The notes beneath the pieces are model-generated. The model had not been told where the DNA came from and did no database searches. It saw only the letters and a list, made by a program, of their open reading frames with translations. The translations under genes and the position numbers were made by a program. A stretch of DNA of 64,000 bases from Actinomadura barringtoniae (GTDB taxonomy: Bacteria; Actinomycetota; Actinomycetes; Streptosporangiales; Streptosporangiaceae), in contig NZ_JAGEOJ010000007.1 of NCBI RefSeq assembly GCF_017573505.1, forward strand, positions 1-64,000, in the 5' to 3' direction. Position 1 is the stretch's first letter, and each line of letters begins with the position of its first letter. This document shows, in pieces, positions 38,276 to 47,362 of this stretch.

Positions 38276-41083
38276 GTGACTGAACTTCGGGGGCGCGACG
38301 CGGAGACCCGCACGATCTCCGGCCTGCTGGACGGTGCCCGCTCGGGCACCAGCGGCGCGCTGGTCCTGCGGGGCGAAGCGGGGATCGGCAAGAGCGCCCT
38401 CCTCGACCATGCCGCCCGCGCGGCCGGTGCGGGCAGTGCGGCCGGTGCGGGCAGTGCGGCCGGTGACGCCCGTGCGGCCCGCGCGGCCGGTGACGTACGG
38501 CTGCTGCGCGGAACGGGGATCGAGGGCGAGGCCGAGCTGCCGTTCGCCGGCCTTCAGCTGCTGCTCCGGCCCGCGCTGGGATGCCTGGAAGCGCTGCCGG
38601 CGCCGCAGCGTACGGCCCTGGAAGCCGCGCTCGGGCTGGGTGAGGGGAGCGGTAGCGGTCGCGATCCGATGCTGGTCGGGCTGGCCGTGCTGTCGCTGCT
38701 CACCGAGTACGCCGACGGCGGGCTGGTCTGCCTGGTCGACGACGCGCAATGGCTGGACCGGGCCTCGCGGGACGCGCTGCTGTTCGCCGCCCGCCGCCTC
38801 CAGGCCGAGGGCGTGGTCATCATCTTCGCCGTACGCGACGGCGAAGGTTCGTTCCCGGACACGACCGCGGGCCTGACCGAAATGAGGCTCGGCGGCCTGT
38901 CCCCCGAGGCGTCGGCGGCGCTGCTGGACGAGCAGAGCCTCGCACCGGCCGTGCGCTACCGGCTGCTCGCGGAGGCGCAGGGCAATCCGCTGGCCCTCCT
39001 CGAACTGGCCGCCGCCGTCGGGTCCGAACGGCACGGCGACTTCGCACCCGGCGCGATCCCGCTGACCGGGCGGCTGCAGCTGGCGTTCCACGGCCAGGTC
39101 AGCCGCATGCCCGAGACCACCCAGGCCCTGCTGCTGGTCGTCGCGGCGGACGAGACCGGCGAGCTGCCGGTCGTTCTGCGCGCCGCCGAAGCCGTTAACG
39201 CGGGCGTCGACGATCTGGTGGCCGCCGAGGAGGCCGACCTCATCCGTCGAGGCGGCGGGGAGTCGACGATCGGCTTCCGACACCCGTTGATCCGCGCCGC
39301 CGTCTACCAGCGGGCCCCGCTCGGACAACGGCTGGCCGTACATCGCGCGCTGGCCGCCGCCCTCGACACCCCCGAGCACGCCGACCGCCGCGCCTGGCAT
39401 CTGGCCGCCGCCGCGACCGGCCCGGACGAGGAGGCAGCCGAGGCCCTGGAGCGTACGGCGGCACGGGCACGCGAACGCAGCGGTCACGAGGCGGCAGCGG
39501 CGGCCTACGAACGCGCGGCCCGCCTCAGCGTCACGCCCGAGGCGAGGGCGCACCGCGAGGCGCTGGCGGCCGAGGCCGCCTTGGAGTCGGGCGATCTGGA
39601 TCGTGCCAGGGACCTGGCCTCCCGCGCCTCTCGCCGCGTCGAGGGCGCGCCCGCCGTACGGGCCAGGCTCGCGCACGTCCAGGCCCTCGCCGACTTCTGG
39701 CAGGGGTCGTTCCCGGCCGCGCACCGCCTGCTGCTCGAAGGCGCGGAGCTCATCACGGGCGACGACCCCGACCAGGCCGCCGCGATGCTGATCCAGGCGC
39801 TCCACACCGGCTGGTACCTGGGCGAACGCCAGCTGCGCGAGGTCCTGGACCGGCTGGCGAACGTACCGCTGGCGGGCGAGGACCCGCTCATCCCCGCCGC
39901 CGCGTTCCTCTCCCGGCTGCTGGATCGCGGCCGTGCCGCCGAGGCGCCGCCCGTGCTGGCCGACGCGTTCGAGGAGACGCGGCGGCGCGGCCGGGCCCCC
40001 GACCAGGTGCTGATGATGATGTGCGGCGCGGCGCTGGCACGCGGCCAGGACGCCGACGCCCACGAGCTGGCGAACGCGATCGCCGCCGACCACCGCCAGG
40101 CGGGCGCCGCCGGTGTGCTGCCGACCGCGCTGTTCTTCGTGGCCGAGGGCGAGGTCTTCACCGGACGCCACCGCGACGCGCTCACCACCGCGACCGAGGC
40201 GCTCGGCCTCGCCCGCGACACCGGGCAGCAGCAGTGGTTCGGGCAGTTCAGCAGCGTTCTGGCCTACCTGCACGCCGCCGAGGGCGACGAGGAGGCGTGC
40301 AGGCGCCAGGCGGACGCGGGCATGGCCGGTGCGACGGCCGGGTCGATCGCGCCCGGGGCGCCGTGGGCGCACTGGTCGCTCGGCCTGCTGGAGCTCGGCC
40401 TGGGCCGCGCCGAGGCCGCCCTGTCGCGCTTCGAACGCCTCACCCGCGAGCCCATGCGCCACCACATCTGCGCGACCCGTTCCACACCCGACCTGGTCGA
40501 GGCGGCCGTACGGGTCGGAGCCGCCGAACGCACCGGCGACGCGATGAAGCACTTCGAGGAGTGGGCGGCGTCCGTCCGGCGGCCCTGGGCGGACGCGCTC
40601 GTACTCCGCTGCAGGGCCCTGCTGGGCGGCGACGACGAGGCCGAACGGCTCTACGCGGACGCGCTGAAGGCACACGACCGTGACGGCCGCCCGCTGGAGT
40701 ACGCGAGGACCGCACTTCTCTACGGCGAGTGGCTGCGGCGCGCCCAGCGCAAAGCCGAGGCGCGCGTTCAGCTGAACGACGCGCTGGAGACGTTCGACCG
40801 GCTCGGCATGCGGCCGTGGGCGGAACGGGCGCGCGGCGAGCTCACCGCCACAGGCGCACCCGACGCACGGGCTAAGGCCACGCAGGGGGCCGCAGCAGGC
40901 CTCACGCCGCAGGAACTCCAGATCGTGCGCCTCGCCTCGCAGGGCCTGTCCAACCGCGACATCGCCGCGCAGCTGTTCCTCAGCCATCGCACGGTCGCCT
41001 ACCACCTCTACAAGGCGTATCCCAAGCTCGGCATCACCTCGCGCCGGGAGCTCAAGGAACTCGCCACCCGGATGGAAATCTGA
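38276..41083 (+). CDS. LAL-type LuxR-family regulator with ATPase domain
   Basis: A 935-residue regulator. The N-terminal AAA/NB-ARC-like ATPase has RGEAGIGKSALLDHAARAAG (Walker A) and LVCLVDDAQWLDRASRDALL (Walker B). A long helical TPR-like middle follows. The C-terminal LuxR HTH reads LTPQELQIVRLASQGLSNRD and LSHRTVAYHLYKAYPKLGIT. LAL proteins (MalT-like) activate transcription when ATP and an inducer bind. It starts with GTG at 38276, almost touching the conserved element. An in-frame 18-bp repeat (AGAGSA type) expands the loop after Walker A. Confidence 0.92.
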   Translation: MTELRGRDAETRTISGLLDGARSGTSGALVLRGEAGIGKSALLDHAARAAGAGSAAGAGSAAGDARAARAAGDVRLLRGTGIEGEAELPFAGLQLLLRPALGCLEALPAPQRTALEAALGLGEGSGSGRDPMLVGLAVLSLLTEYADGGLVCLVDDAQWLDRASRDALLFAARRLQAEGVVIIFAVRDGEGSFPDTTAGLTEMRLGGLSPEASAALLDEQSLAPAVRYRLLAEAQGNPLALLELAAAVGSERHGDFAPGAIPLTGRLQLAFHGQVSRMPETTQALLLVVAADETGELPVVLRAAEAVNAGVDDLVAAEEADLIRRGGGESTIGFRHPLIRAAVYQRAPLGQRLAVHRALAAALDTPEHADRRAWHLAAAATGPDEEAAEALERTAARARERSGHEAAAAAYERAARLSVTPEARAHREALAAEAALESGDLDRARDLASRASRRVEGAPAVRARLAHVQALADFWQGSFPAAHRLLLEGAELITGDDPDQAAAMLIQALHTGWYLGERQLREVLDRLANVPLAGEDPLIPAAAFLSRLLDRGRAAEAPPVLADAFEETRRRGRAPDQVLMMMCGAALARGQDADAHELANAIAADHRQAGAAGVLPTALFFVAEGEVFTGRHRDALTTATEALGLARDTGQQQWFGQFSSVLAYLHAAEGDEEACRRQADAGMAGATAGSIAPGAPWAHWSLGLLELGLGRAEAALSRFERLTREPMRHHICATRSTPDLVEAAVRVGAAERTGDAMKHFEEWAASVRRPWADALVLRCRALLGGDDEAERLYADALKAHDRDGRPLEYARTALLYGEWLRRAQRKAEARVQLNDALETFDRLGMRPWAERARGELTATGAPDARAKATQGAAAGLTPQELQIVRLASQGLSNRDIAAQLFLSHRTVAYHLYKAYPKLGITSRRELKELATRMEI
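38421..38480. repeat. 18-bp in-frame repeats in the LAL gene
   Basis: Units of GCGGCCGGTGCGGGCAGT occur twice exactly and then degenerate, encoding AAGAGSAAGAGSAAGD just after the Walker A helix. Confidence 0.75.
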
Positions 41084-41103
41084 AACCCAGGAAGGCCGAT
41101 CCC

Positions 41104-41439
41104 ATGACGACTCCTCGGCAAGTGCTGCCCGGACAGACCCTCCCCGTCGACATCGACGACATCCCCGCCGAGGACCTGGCTCCGGGCATCCACGTGCGCA
41201 TGCTCCCCGGCATGGAGGGCATCCGTACGTGGGTCATCGACCTTGACCCGGGCGCCGAGTGGCCGGACGTCGACGTGCACGAGACCTACGGCGAGGCGTA
41301 CTTCGTCGTGAGCGGCGAGATCATCGAGGGCGACCGCACGTACGGCCCCGGCACCTACGTCGCGATGGGAGCCGAGACCAGCCACCGCCCGCGCACCGAG
41401 ACCGGCGTCCGCGCCTTCGGCTTCAACTACGACGTCTAG
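41104..41439 (+). CDS. cupin-domain protein
   Basis: A 111-residue single-cupin protein with motif VHETYGEAYFVVSGE, then GPGTYVAMGAETSHRP: two His, one Glu and a distal His consistent with a metal site. It lies 20 bp after the LAL regulator and is probably cotranscribed. Role unknown; may supply or sense the regulator ligand (inference). Confidence 0.82.
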   Translation: MTTPRQVLPGQTLPVDIDDIPAEDLAPGIHVRMLPGMEGIRTWVIDLDPGAEWPDVDVHETYGEAYFVVSGEIIEGDRTYGPGTYVAMGAETSHRPRTETGVRAFGFNYDV

Positions 41440-41443
41440 AAAC

Positions 41444-41484
41444 GCCATGGCCTCGGTGACCGTGACGGTCACCGAGGCCATGGC
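41444..41484. terminator. bidirectional terminator
   Basis: A 17-bp perfect stem GCCATGGCCTCGGTGAC with its complement and 7-nt loop, between the cupin and the converging MFS gene. Confidence 0.85.
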
Positions 41485-41491
41485 CGAACGT

Positions 41492-42952
41492 TCAGCCGTT
41501 CACCCGCGCCTTCGGCAGCAGCTGCACCAGCGCCGCGGCGACGACGCAGAGCGCGGCCAGCGGCAGCAGGCTCCACACGAACGCCGTCCCGAAGGTGTCC
41601 GCCGCCGGGTGCCCGCCGAGCCGGTCGTAGAAGACGATCCCGACCGCGGCGATCCCCAGCGCCCCGCCGACCTGGTTGGCGGTGGCCAGCACCCCGCCCG
41701 CCGAGGCCGCGTGCTTCGGCCCGACCCCGGCCAGCACGGTCCCGGGCATCGGCACCAGGGCGAGGCCCATTCCGGCGCCCGCGACGACCATGCCGGGGAT
41801 CATCCACAGCACGCTCCCGCCGGTGCCGATCAGCTCGACGGTCCCGGCGATCATCGCGTACCCCGCGGCCTGGACCAGCGTGCCCACCGTGATGACCTGG
41901 CGGCCGATCCTGGCCGCGACCTTCTCCGAAAGCTTCGAGGCCACCAGGTATCCGCCGCCGAGCGCGATGAACAGCAGACCCGAGCCGAGCGCGGTCATGC
42001 CGTGCCCCTGCTGCAGGTAGAGCGCCAGGAAGAGGAAGAACGAGCCCATCACCATGTTGTAGACCAGCGCCAGCGACACCCCGGCCGCGAAAGCCCGACC
42101 GCGGAACAACACCGGGTCCATCAGCGGCGCAGCCCCACGCCGAGCCAACCACCGCTGGTAGGCCGCGAACAGTCCGAGCAGCATCGGTGCGGCGGCCAGC
42201 GACAGCCAGGTCCACAGCGGCCAGCCCTGCTCACGGCCCTGGATCAGCGGCAGCACGACCGCGACGAGCCCGGCCACGATCAGGTCCATACCGATGAAGT
42301 CGAGCTTGGTGCCGCCGGCGCCGCGCGACTCGGGGACCAGCCGGCGCAGCAGGACCAGCGCGGCGATGCCCACCGGGACGTTGATCCAGAAGATGCTGCG
42401 CCAGCCCAGCCCGAACAGGTCGGCCTTGATGAGCACACCACCGATCAGCTGCCCGAACACCGCCGCCAGCCCCATGGCCAGCCCGTACGCGGCGAACGCC
42501 TTAGCCTGCTTCGCCCCGGTGAACACCACGCTGATGATGCCCAGGACCTGCGGCATCAGCAGCGCCATGCCCATCCCCTGAACGACCCGCGCCACGATCA
42601 ACGTGCCCGCGCCCTCCGCGACCGCGCAGCCCACCGACGCCAACGTGAACAGCGCCAGCCCCAGCCCGTACATGCGGCGCCGCCCGTACAGATCCCCGAG
42701 CCGCCCACCGGTGATCAGCCCCGCCGCGACCGCCAGCCCGTACCCCGCGACGACCCACTGGATCGCCGCGGTGCTCGCCCCCAGATCCCGCTGCGTGTCG
42801 GGGATGGCGACGTTGACGATGAAGAAGTCGAGCGTCGCCATGAAGATCCCGGCCAGCAGGACCAGCAGAGTCCCCCAGGACCCCTGCGCCCGCTCGGCCT
42901 TCCGCGCCGCCCGCCCACCCGGTACGGCTTCGACCAACGTGTTCGATGACAT
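41492..42952 (-). CDS. MFS drug exporter (DHA2, 14-TM type)
   Basis: A 486-residue proton-driven multidrug efflux protein. It has 14 hydrophobic segments, the TM1 motif LDFFIVNVAIPDTQRDL, motif A GGRLGDLYGRRRMY and a TM5 region LMPQVLGIISVVFTG. The N-terminal cytoplasmic tail is basic (GGRAARKAERAQG). ATG 42952 is used; a TTG at 42970 is possible. Upstream is copy B of the conserved element shared with the SnoaL-like gene at 37813, so it likely belongs to the LAL regulon. Confidence 0.9.
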   Translation of the reverse strand: MSSNTLVEAVPGGRAARKAERAQGSWGTLLVLLAGIFMATLDFFIVNVAIPDTQRDLGASTAAIQWVVAGYGLAVAAGLITGGRLGDLYGRRRMYGLGLALFTLASVGCAVAEGAGTLIVARVVQGMGMALLMPQVLGIISVVFTGAKQAKAFAAYGLAMGLAAVFGQLIGGVLIKADLFGLGWRSIFWINVPVGIAALVLLRRLVPESRGAGGTKLDFIGMDLIVAGLVAVVLPLIQGREQGWPLWTWLSLAAAPMLLGLFAAYQRWLARRGAAPLMDPVLFRGRAFAAGVSLALVYNMVMGSFFLFLALYLQQGHGMTALGSGLLFIALGGGYLVASKLSEKVAARIGRQVITVGTLVQAAGYAMIAGTVELIGTGGSVLWMIPGMVVAGAGMGLALVPMPGTVLAGVGPKHAASAGGVLATANQVGGALGIAAVGIVFYDRLGGHPAADTFGTAFVWSLLPLAALCVVAAALVQLLPKARVNG

Positions 42953-42980
42953 GACCTGCGATCCCTTCAACCGAGTTCCA

Positions 42981-43039
42981 GTGATCTCGAAATTAGGGAG
43001 ATCGCTCAGCCGAGGAATCCGTCGTACTTAAGTACTTCG
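42981..43039. promoter_or_regulatory. conserved upstream element, copy B
   Basis: Blocks GTGATC, AATTAGGGAG, CGAGGAATCCGT, TACTTAAGTA and CTTCG match copy A at 38211-38270. TACTTAAGTA is a perfect palindrome. The end of the block is duplicated: CTTAAGTACTTCGCT occurs twice in tandem at 43027-43041 and 43042-43056. Confidence 0.8.
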
Positions 43040-43077
43040 CTCTTAAGTACTTCGCTCAGCACATGCGGCAGGCACGC

Positions 43078-43111
43078 GGAGGCCCCGGACCGCCGTTGGT
43101 CCGGGGCCTCC
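43078..43111 (-). terminator. hairpin terminator after the gene remnant
   Basis: A 14-bp perfect stem GGAGGCCCCGGACC with its complement, loop GCCGTT, placed 10 bp after the stop of the remnant at 43121. Confidence 0.75.
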
Positions 43112-43120
43112 GGGCAAGGG

Positions 43121-43342
43121 TCAGGCGGCGCCGGTGACCGCGGGGGTGTAGTGGGAGGCGTCGTCGCCTTCGACGATGTAGCTTTCGTGGCCGTCTACGC
43201 CTACCGGGACGTCCCCGGTGTGCACCGCCCAGAGCCGGTCGGCGAGTTCGCGCAGCTCGGTGGGCGGGTCCTGGTGCTGGTCGAGCGCCGGTTCACCCGC
43301 TGGCGGCCGCCGACGTCCCGGTAAGAGAGTTTCGCAAGACTG
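43121..43342 (-). pseudogene. 3' remnant of an unidentified gene
   Basis: A 73-codon open frame with good codon use but no usable start. It ends PPTELRELADRLWAVHTGDV and HESYIVEGDDASHYTPAV, and is followed by its own terminator. I cannot name the family. It looks like the C-terminal end of a gene whose 5' part was deleted. Confidence 0.4.
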
Positions 43343-43358
43343 TCACTATCTTGCGCAA
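43330..43358. promoter_or_regulatory. inverted repeat, LacI-type operator candidate
   Basis: TTTCGCAAGA (43330-43339) and TCTTGCGCAA (43349-43358), nine of ten positions paired, around a 9-nt spacer. The CGCAAGA core resembles operators of sugar-responsive LacI-type repressors. It is 300 bp before the glucanase gene. Confidence 0.4.
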
Positions 43359-43660
43359 TCCCGCCGCAACGGCCGAGAGCCGGGGCGGCGGGATTGCCTT
43401 CCCTGCGTGCTCCCTGCGCATGCCCAGCGTGAACCCGTTCCAGGCCACGGCATCGCGCCCCGGACACGCGCCGTAACAAGGTCACGTTTCTCCAGATCAC
43501 GCGCGCAACACCTTCAATCCGCGCGCGATGTCTGCTTTTTGCGCATGTTCATTCATGTATTGCAATGTGATGTTCGTCTCTATATGTTCCTCGCAATCAT
43601 GCCGCTCCTCCCAGGCAGGTGTCCCACCCCGCATCACCCGACAAGGGAGCAGAACCAGCG
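43343..43660. other. leader region of the GH87 gene
   Basis: About 318 bases without a gene. It has a hairpin with arms AATCCCGCCGC and GCGGCGGGATT (43357-43395), then an AT-richer stretch (43500-43610) with repeated ATGTTC and TTCATTCATGTATTGCAATG that likely contains the glucanase promoter. Confidence 0.5.
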
Positions 43661-46600
43661 ATGAGACAGACTCCCCTCCGCATCCTGCTGGTAGCGGCGC
43701 TGGCCGCGATCGGGCTGACGGGCCTGGTCGCGTCCCCCGCCGGCGCCCACGCCCAACCCCGCGTACGCGCGGCGGCCGCGACGAACCTGGCAGCGGGCAA
43801 GCCCGTCTCCGCCAGCACCTCGAACGGCCAGTACACGGCGGCGAACGTCAACGACGGCAACCAGGCCACCTACTGGGAGAGCGCCAACAACGCGTTCCCG
43901 CAATGGATCCAGGTCGACCTCGGCGCCTCGGTCGACACCAACAAGGTCGTGCTGAAGCTGCCGGTCGCCAACTGGGCCGCCCGCACGCAGACCCTGTCCG
44001 TTCAGGGCAGCACGAACGGCACCGGCTACAGCGACCTGGTCGGCTCGGCAGGACGCGTCTTCGACCCGGCGAGCAACAACACCGTGACGCTGACGTACGA
44101 CAGCAAGCCGACCCGCTACCTGCGCGTGCTCATCACGGCCAACACCGGCTGGCCCGCCGGGCAGCTTTCTGAGCTCGAGGTCTACGGGCCGACGACCGGC
44201 GACCAGACCCCGCCGACCGCACCCTCCAACCTCGCCTACACCGAACCTGCGAGCGGGCAGATCAAGCTGACCTGGAACGCCTCGTCCGACGCGGTGGGCG
44301 TGACCGGCTACGACGTCTACGCCAACAACGCGCTGCGCGGCAGCGTCGCGGGCAACGTCCTCACCTACACCGACAACCAGCCCGACTCCGCGACCGTGTC
44401 CTACTTCGTGCGGGCCAAGGACGCGGCGGGGAACGTCTCGCCCGACAGCAACGTGGTAACCCGCCAGGGCCGGGGCGGCGGCGGCACCAACCTCGCCGCG
44501 GGCAAGCCGATCACCGCGTCGTCGCACGTGTTCGACTTCGTCGAGACCAACGCCAACGACAACAACCTCGCGACCTACTGGGAGTCGGGGTCCGGCGCCT
44601 ACCCGGCGACGCTCACCGTGAGCCTGGGCGCGAAGGCCGACATCAGCTCCGTCGTGGTGAAGCTCAACCCCGACGCCGCCTGGTCCACCCGTACGCAGAA
44701 CATCGAGGTGCAGGGCCGCAGCAGTACGAGCGGCTCGTTCACCACGCTCAAGGCCGCCGCGGACTACACGTTCAACCCGTCCACCGGTAACAGCGCGACG
44801 ATCCCGGTGAGCGGCAACGCGGCCGAGGTACGGCTCAAGTTCGCGAGCAACACCGGCGCGCCCGGCGCGCAGGCGGCAGAGTTCCAGGTCATCGGCACCC
44901 CGGCGCCGACGCCCGACCTGACCGTCACCGACGTGTCCTGGACGCCGTCCTCCCCCATCGAGACCGACGACATCACGCTCAAGGCGACGGTCAAGAACGC
45001 CGGAACGGGCGCCGCCGACGCGAGCGGCCTCGACTTCCTGGTCGGCGGGCAGAAGACCAAGTCGGCCTCGGTCGGCGCGCTCGCCGCAGGTGCCTCGCAG
45101 ACCGTGTCGGCCTCGATCGGCACGCGCGACGCCGGCTCGTACACCGTCGGCGCCACCGCCGACGCCAATGACGACAACATCGAGCTGAACGAGACCAACA
45201 ACACCACGACGGCGGCGAACAAGCTGACCGTCGGGCCGGTGCCGAGCTCCGACCTGGTGGCGCAGGCCGTCACGTGGAGCCCGGGCAACCCGCAGAACGG
45301 CGACACCGTCACGTTCTCCGTCCAGCTCCGCAACGACGGGACGCTCGCCACCGCGAGCGGCGCGCACGCCATCACGCTGTCGGTGCTGAACAGCAGCGAC
45401 ACCGTGGTGAAGACGCTGACCGGCAGCTACAACGGATCGCTCGCGCCGGGCGCGTCCGCCGCGCCGATCAACCTCGGCACGTGGACGGCGGCCAACGGGC
45501 GCTACACGGTCCAGACCGTCATCGCCGACGACGCCAACGAGGTGCCCGTCAAGCGCGCCAACAACACCAGCAAGCTGTCGCTGTTCGTCGGCCGCGGCGC
45601 GAACATGCCGTACGACACCTACGAGGCCGAGGACGGCGCGCTCGGCGGCGGCGCGGCGGTCGTCGGGCCCAACCGGAAGATCGGCGACCTGGCGGGCGAG
45701 GCCTCCGGGCGGCGCGCGGTCACACTCAACTCGACCGGCGCCAGCGTGGAGTTCACCACCCGGGCGGCCACCAACACCCTGGTGACCCGCTACTCCATCC
45801 CGGACTCCTCCGGTGGCGGCGGCCAGAACTCGACGCTGAACGTGTACGTGGACGGGACGTTCCTCAAGGCCATCGACCTCACCTCCCGCTACACCTGGGT
45901 GTACGGGGCCGAGGCGAGCCCGAGCAACTCGCCGGGATCGGGCGACCCGCGCCACATCTACGACGAGGCCAACCTGATGCTCGGCACGACCGTTCCGGCC
46001 GGGCACAAGATCAAGCTGCAGAAGGACGCGGCGAACGGCACCACCTACGCCATCGACTTCATCAACACCGAGCAGGCGGCGGCGCAGGCCAACCCCGACC
46101 CCGCGCACTACGCGGTCCCGGCCGGGTTCACGCACCAGGACGTGCAGAACGCGCTCGACAAGGTGCGCCAGGACACGAGCCTCACCGGCGTCTACCTGCC
46201 CGCCGGCGACTACGACACCGCGCAGAAGTTCCAGGTCTACGGCAAGGGCGTGAAGGTCGTCGGTGCGGGCCCGTGGTTCACCAGGTTCCGTACGCCGCAG
46301 GGCCAGGAGAACACCGACGCCGGGTTCCGTACGGAGGCCTCCTCCAACGGATCGACGTTCTCGGGGTTCTCGTTCTTCGGCAACTACACCTCGCGCATCG
46401 ACGGTCCCGGCAAGGTCTTCGACTTCAACAACGTCAAGAACATGACGATCGACAACGTCTGGATCGAGCACACCGTCTGCATGTTCTGGGGCAGCAACGT
46501 CGACGGCTCCACCATCAAGAACGCGCGGATCCGCGACACCTGGGCCGACGGGATCAACCTCACCAACGGCAGCAGCGACAACTCGGTCAGCAACACCGAG

Positions 46601-47272
46601 ACCCGCACCACCGGCGACGACTCGTTCGCGCTCTTCCCGGCGACCGACAACACCAACGAACAGGAGACCGGCAACACCTTCGAGAACCTGACCTCGCTGC
46701 TCACCTGGCGGGCCGCGGGCATGGCGGTGTACGGAGGCGGCGGCAACACCTTCCGCAACATCCACATCGCCGACACGCTCACCTACCCCGGCCTCACCAT
46801 CGCGACGCTGCAGTTCGGAGGCATCCCGGCGCGCGGCTTCGAGTCCGACCCGAAGACCACGTTCCAGAACATCTCGCTGGTGCGGGACGGCGGCCACTTC
46901 TGGGGCCAGCAGGCCTTCCCCGCACTGTGGATCTTCTCCGGGGAGTTCCCGTTCCAGGGCATCCGGATCAGTGACGTCGACATCGTCGACCCGACCTACT
47001 CCGGGATCATGTTCCAGACCAAGTACACCGGCGGGCAGGCCCTCAAGCCCATCGCCGACACCGTGCTGACCAACGTGACGATCTCGGGCGCGCACAAGAG
47101 CGGTGACGCGTTCGACGCCAAGTCCGGCTTCGGGATCTGGGTGAACGAACTGCCCGAGCCCGGTCAGGGCCCGGCGGTCGGGTCGGCCACGTTCAACGGC
47201 CTGCACTTCCGCGACAACTTCCAGGACATCAAGAACACCACGTCCACCTTCACGATCGTCCAGAACCCCTAG
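43661..47272 (+). CDS. secreted modular GH87 alpha-1,3-glucanase/mycodextranase
   Basis: A 1203-residue exported enzyme. Signal peptide MRQTPLRILLVAALAAIGLT ends near AGAHA. Modules in order: F5/8-type C carbohydrate-binding domain (about 40-190), fibronectin III (190-272), second F5/8 domain (278-410), two CARDB domains (415-655), CBM35-like domain (663-805; YEAEDGALGGGAAVVG) and a right-handed beta-helix GH87 catalytic domain (820-1200). GH87 acids are seen in TWADGINL and TTGDDSFALF, where three Asp are catalytic in characterised enzymes. It probably cuts alpha-1,3-glucan of fungal walls or mutan. ATG follows AAGGGAG. Confidence 0.88.
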   Translation: MRQTPLRILLVAALAAIGLTGLVASPAGAHAQPRVRAAAATNLAAGKPVSASTSNGQYTAANVNDGNQATYWESANNAFPQWIQVDLGASVDTNKVVLKLPVANWAARTQTLSVQGSTNGTGYSDLVGSAGRVFDPASNNTVTLTYDSKPTRYLRVLITANTGWPAGQLSELEVYGPTTGDQTPPTAPSNLAYTEPASGQIKLTWNASSDAVGVTGYDVYANNALRGSVAGNVLTYTDNQPDSATVSYFVRAKDAAGNVSPDSNVVTRQGRGGGGTNLAAGKPITASSHVFDFVETNANDNNLATYWESGSGAYPATLTVSLGAKADISSVVVKLNPDAAWSTRTQNIEVQGRSSTSGSFTTLKAAADYTFNPSTGNSATIPVSGNAAEVRLKFASNTGAPGAQAAEFQVIGTPAPTPDLTVTDVSWTPSSPIETDDITLKATVKNAGTGAADASGLDFLVGGQKTKSASVGALAAGASQTVSASIGTRDAGSYTVGATADANDDNIELNETNNTTTAANKLTVGPVPSSDLVAQAVTWSPGNPQNGDTVTFSVQLRNDGTLATASGAHAITLSVLNSSDTVVKTLTGSYNGSLAPGASAAPINLGTWTAANGRYTVQTVIADDANEVPVKRANNTSKLSLFVGRGANMPYDTYEAEDGALGGGAAVVGPNRKIGDLAGEASGRRAVTLNSTGASVEFTTRAATNTLVTRYSIPDSSGGGGQNSTLNVYVDGTFLKAIDLTSRYTWVYGAEASPSNSPGSGDPRHIYDEANLMLGTTVPAGHKIKLQKDAANGTTYAIDFINTEQAAAQANPDPAHYAVPAGFTHQDVQNALDKVRQDTSLTGVYLPAGDYDTAQKFQVYGKGVKVVGAGPWFTRFRTPQGQENTDAGFRTEASSNGSTFSGFSFFGNYTSRIDGPGKVFDFNNVKNMTIDNVWIEHTVCMFWGSNVDGSTIKNARIRDTWADGINLTNGSSDNSVSNTETRTTGDDSFALFPATDNTNEQETGNTFENLTSLLTWRAAGMAVYGGGGNTFRNIHIADTLTYPGLTIATLQFGGIPARGFESDPKTTFQNISLVRDGGHFWGQQAFPALWIFSGEFPFQGIRISDVDIVDPTYSGIMFQTKYTGGQALKPIADTVLTNVTISGAHKSGDAFDAKSGFGIWVNELPEPGQGPAVGSATFNGLHFRDNFQDIKNTTSTFTIVQNP

Positions 47273-47309
47273 CGGCAGAGCCTCTAGCGGCAGAGCCCCT
47301 GACAGGGAA

Positions 47310-47349
47310 GCCGGAGCCACGGGTGTTGGGAGGCGCCCGTGGCTCCGGC
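47310..47349. terminator. bidirectional terminator
   Basis: Arms GCCGGAGCCACGGG and CCCGTGGCTCCGGC with a 12-nt loop, between the glucanase gene and a converging membrane-protein gene. Confidence 0.85.
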
Positions 47350-47362
47350 CTTTGCCTTTCGC

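Noticed and set aside
38258-41005. 915-codon minus-strand ORF opposite the LAL gene
   Set aside because: Antisense shadow; the plus frame has P-loop and LuxR HTH.
43634-47320. 1228-codon minus-strand ORF opposite the GH87 gene
   Set aside because: Composition is Val/Arg/Gly-rich without domains; the plus strand has signal peptide and clear modules.
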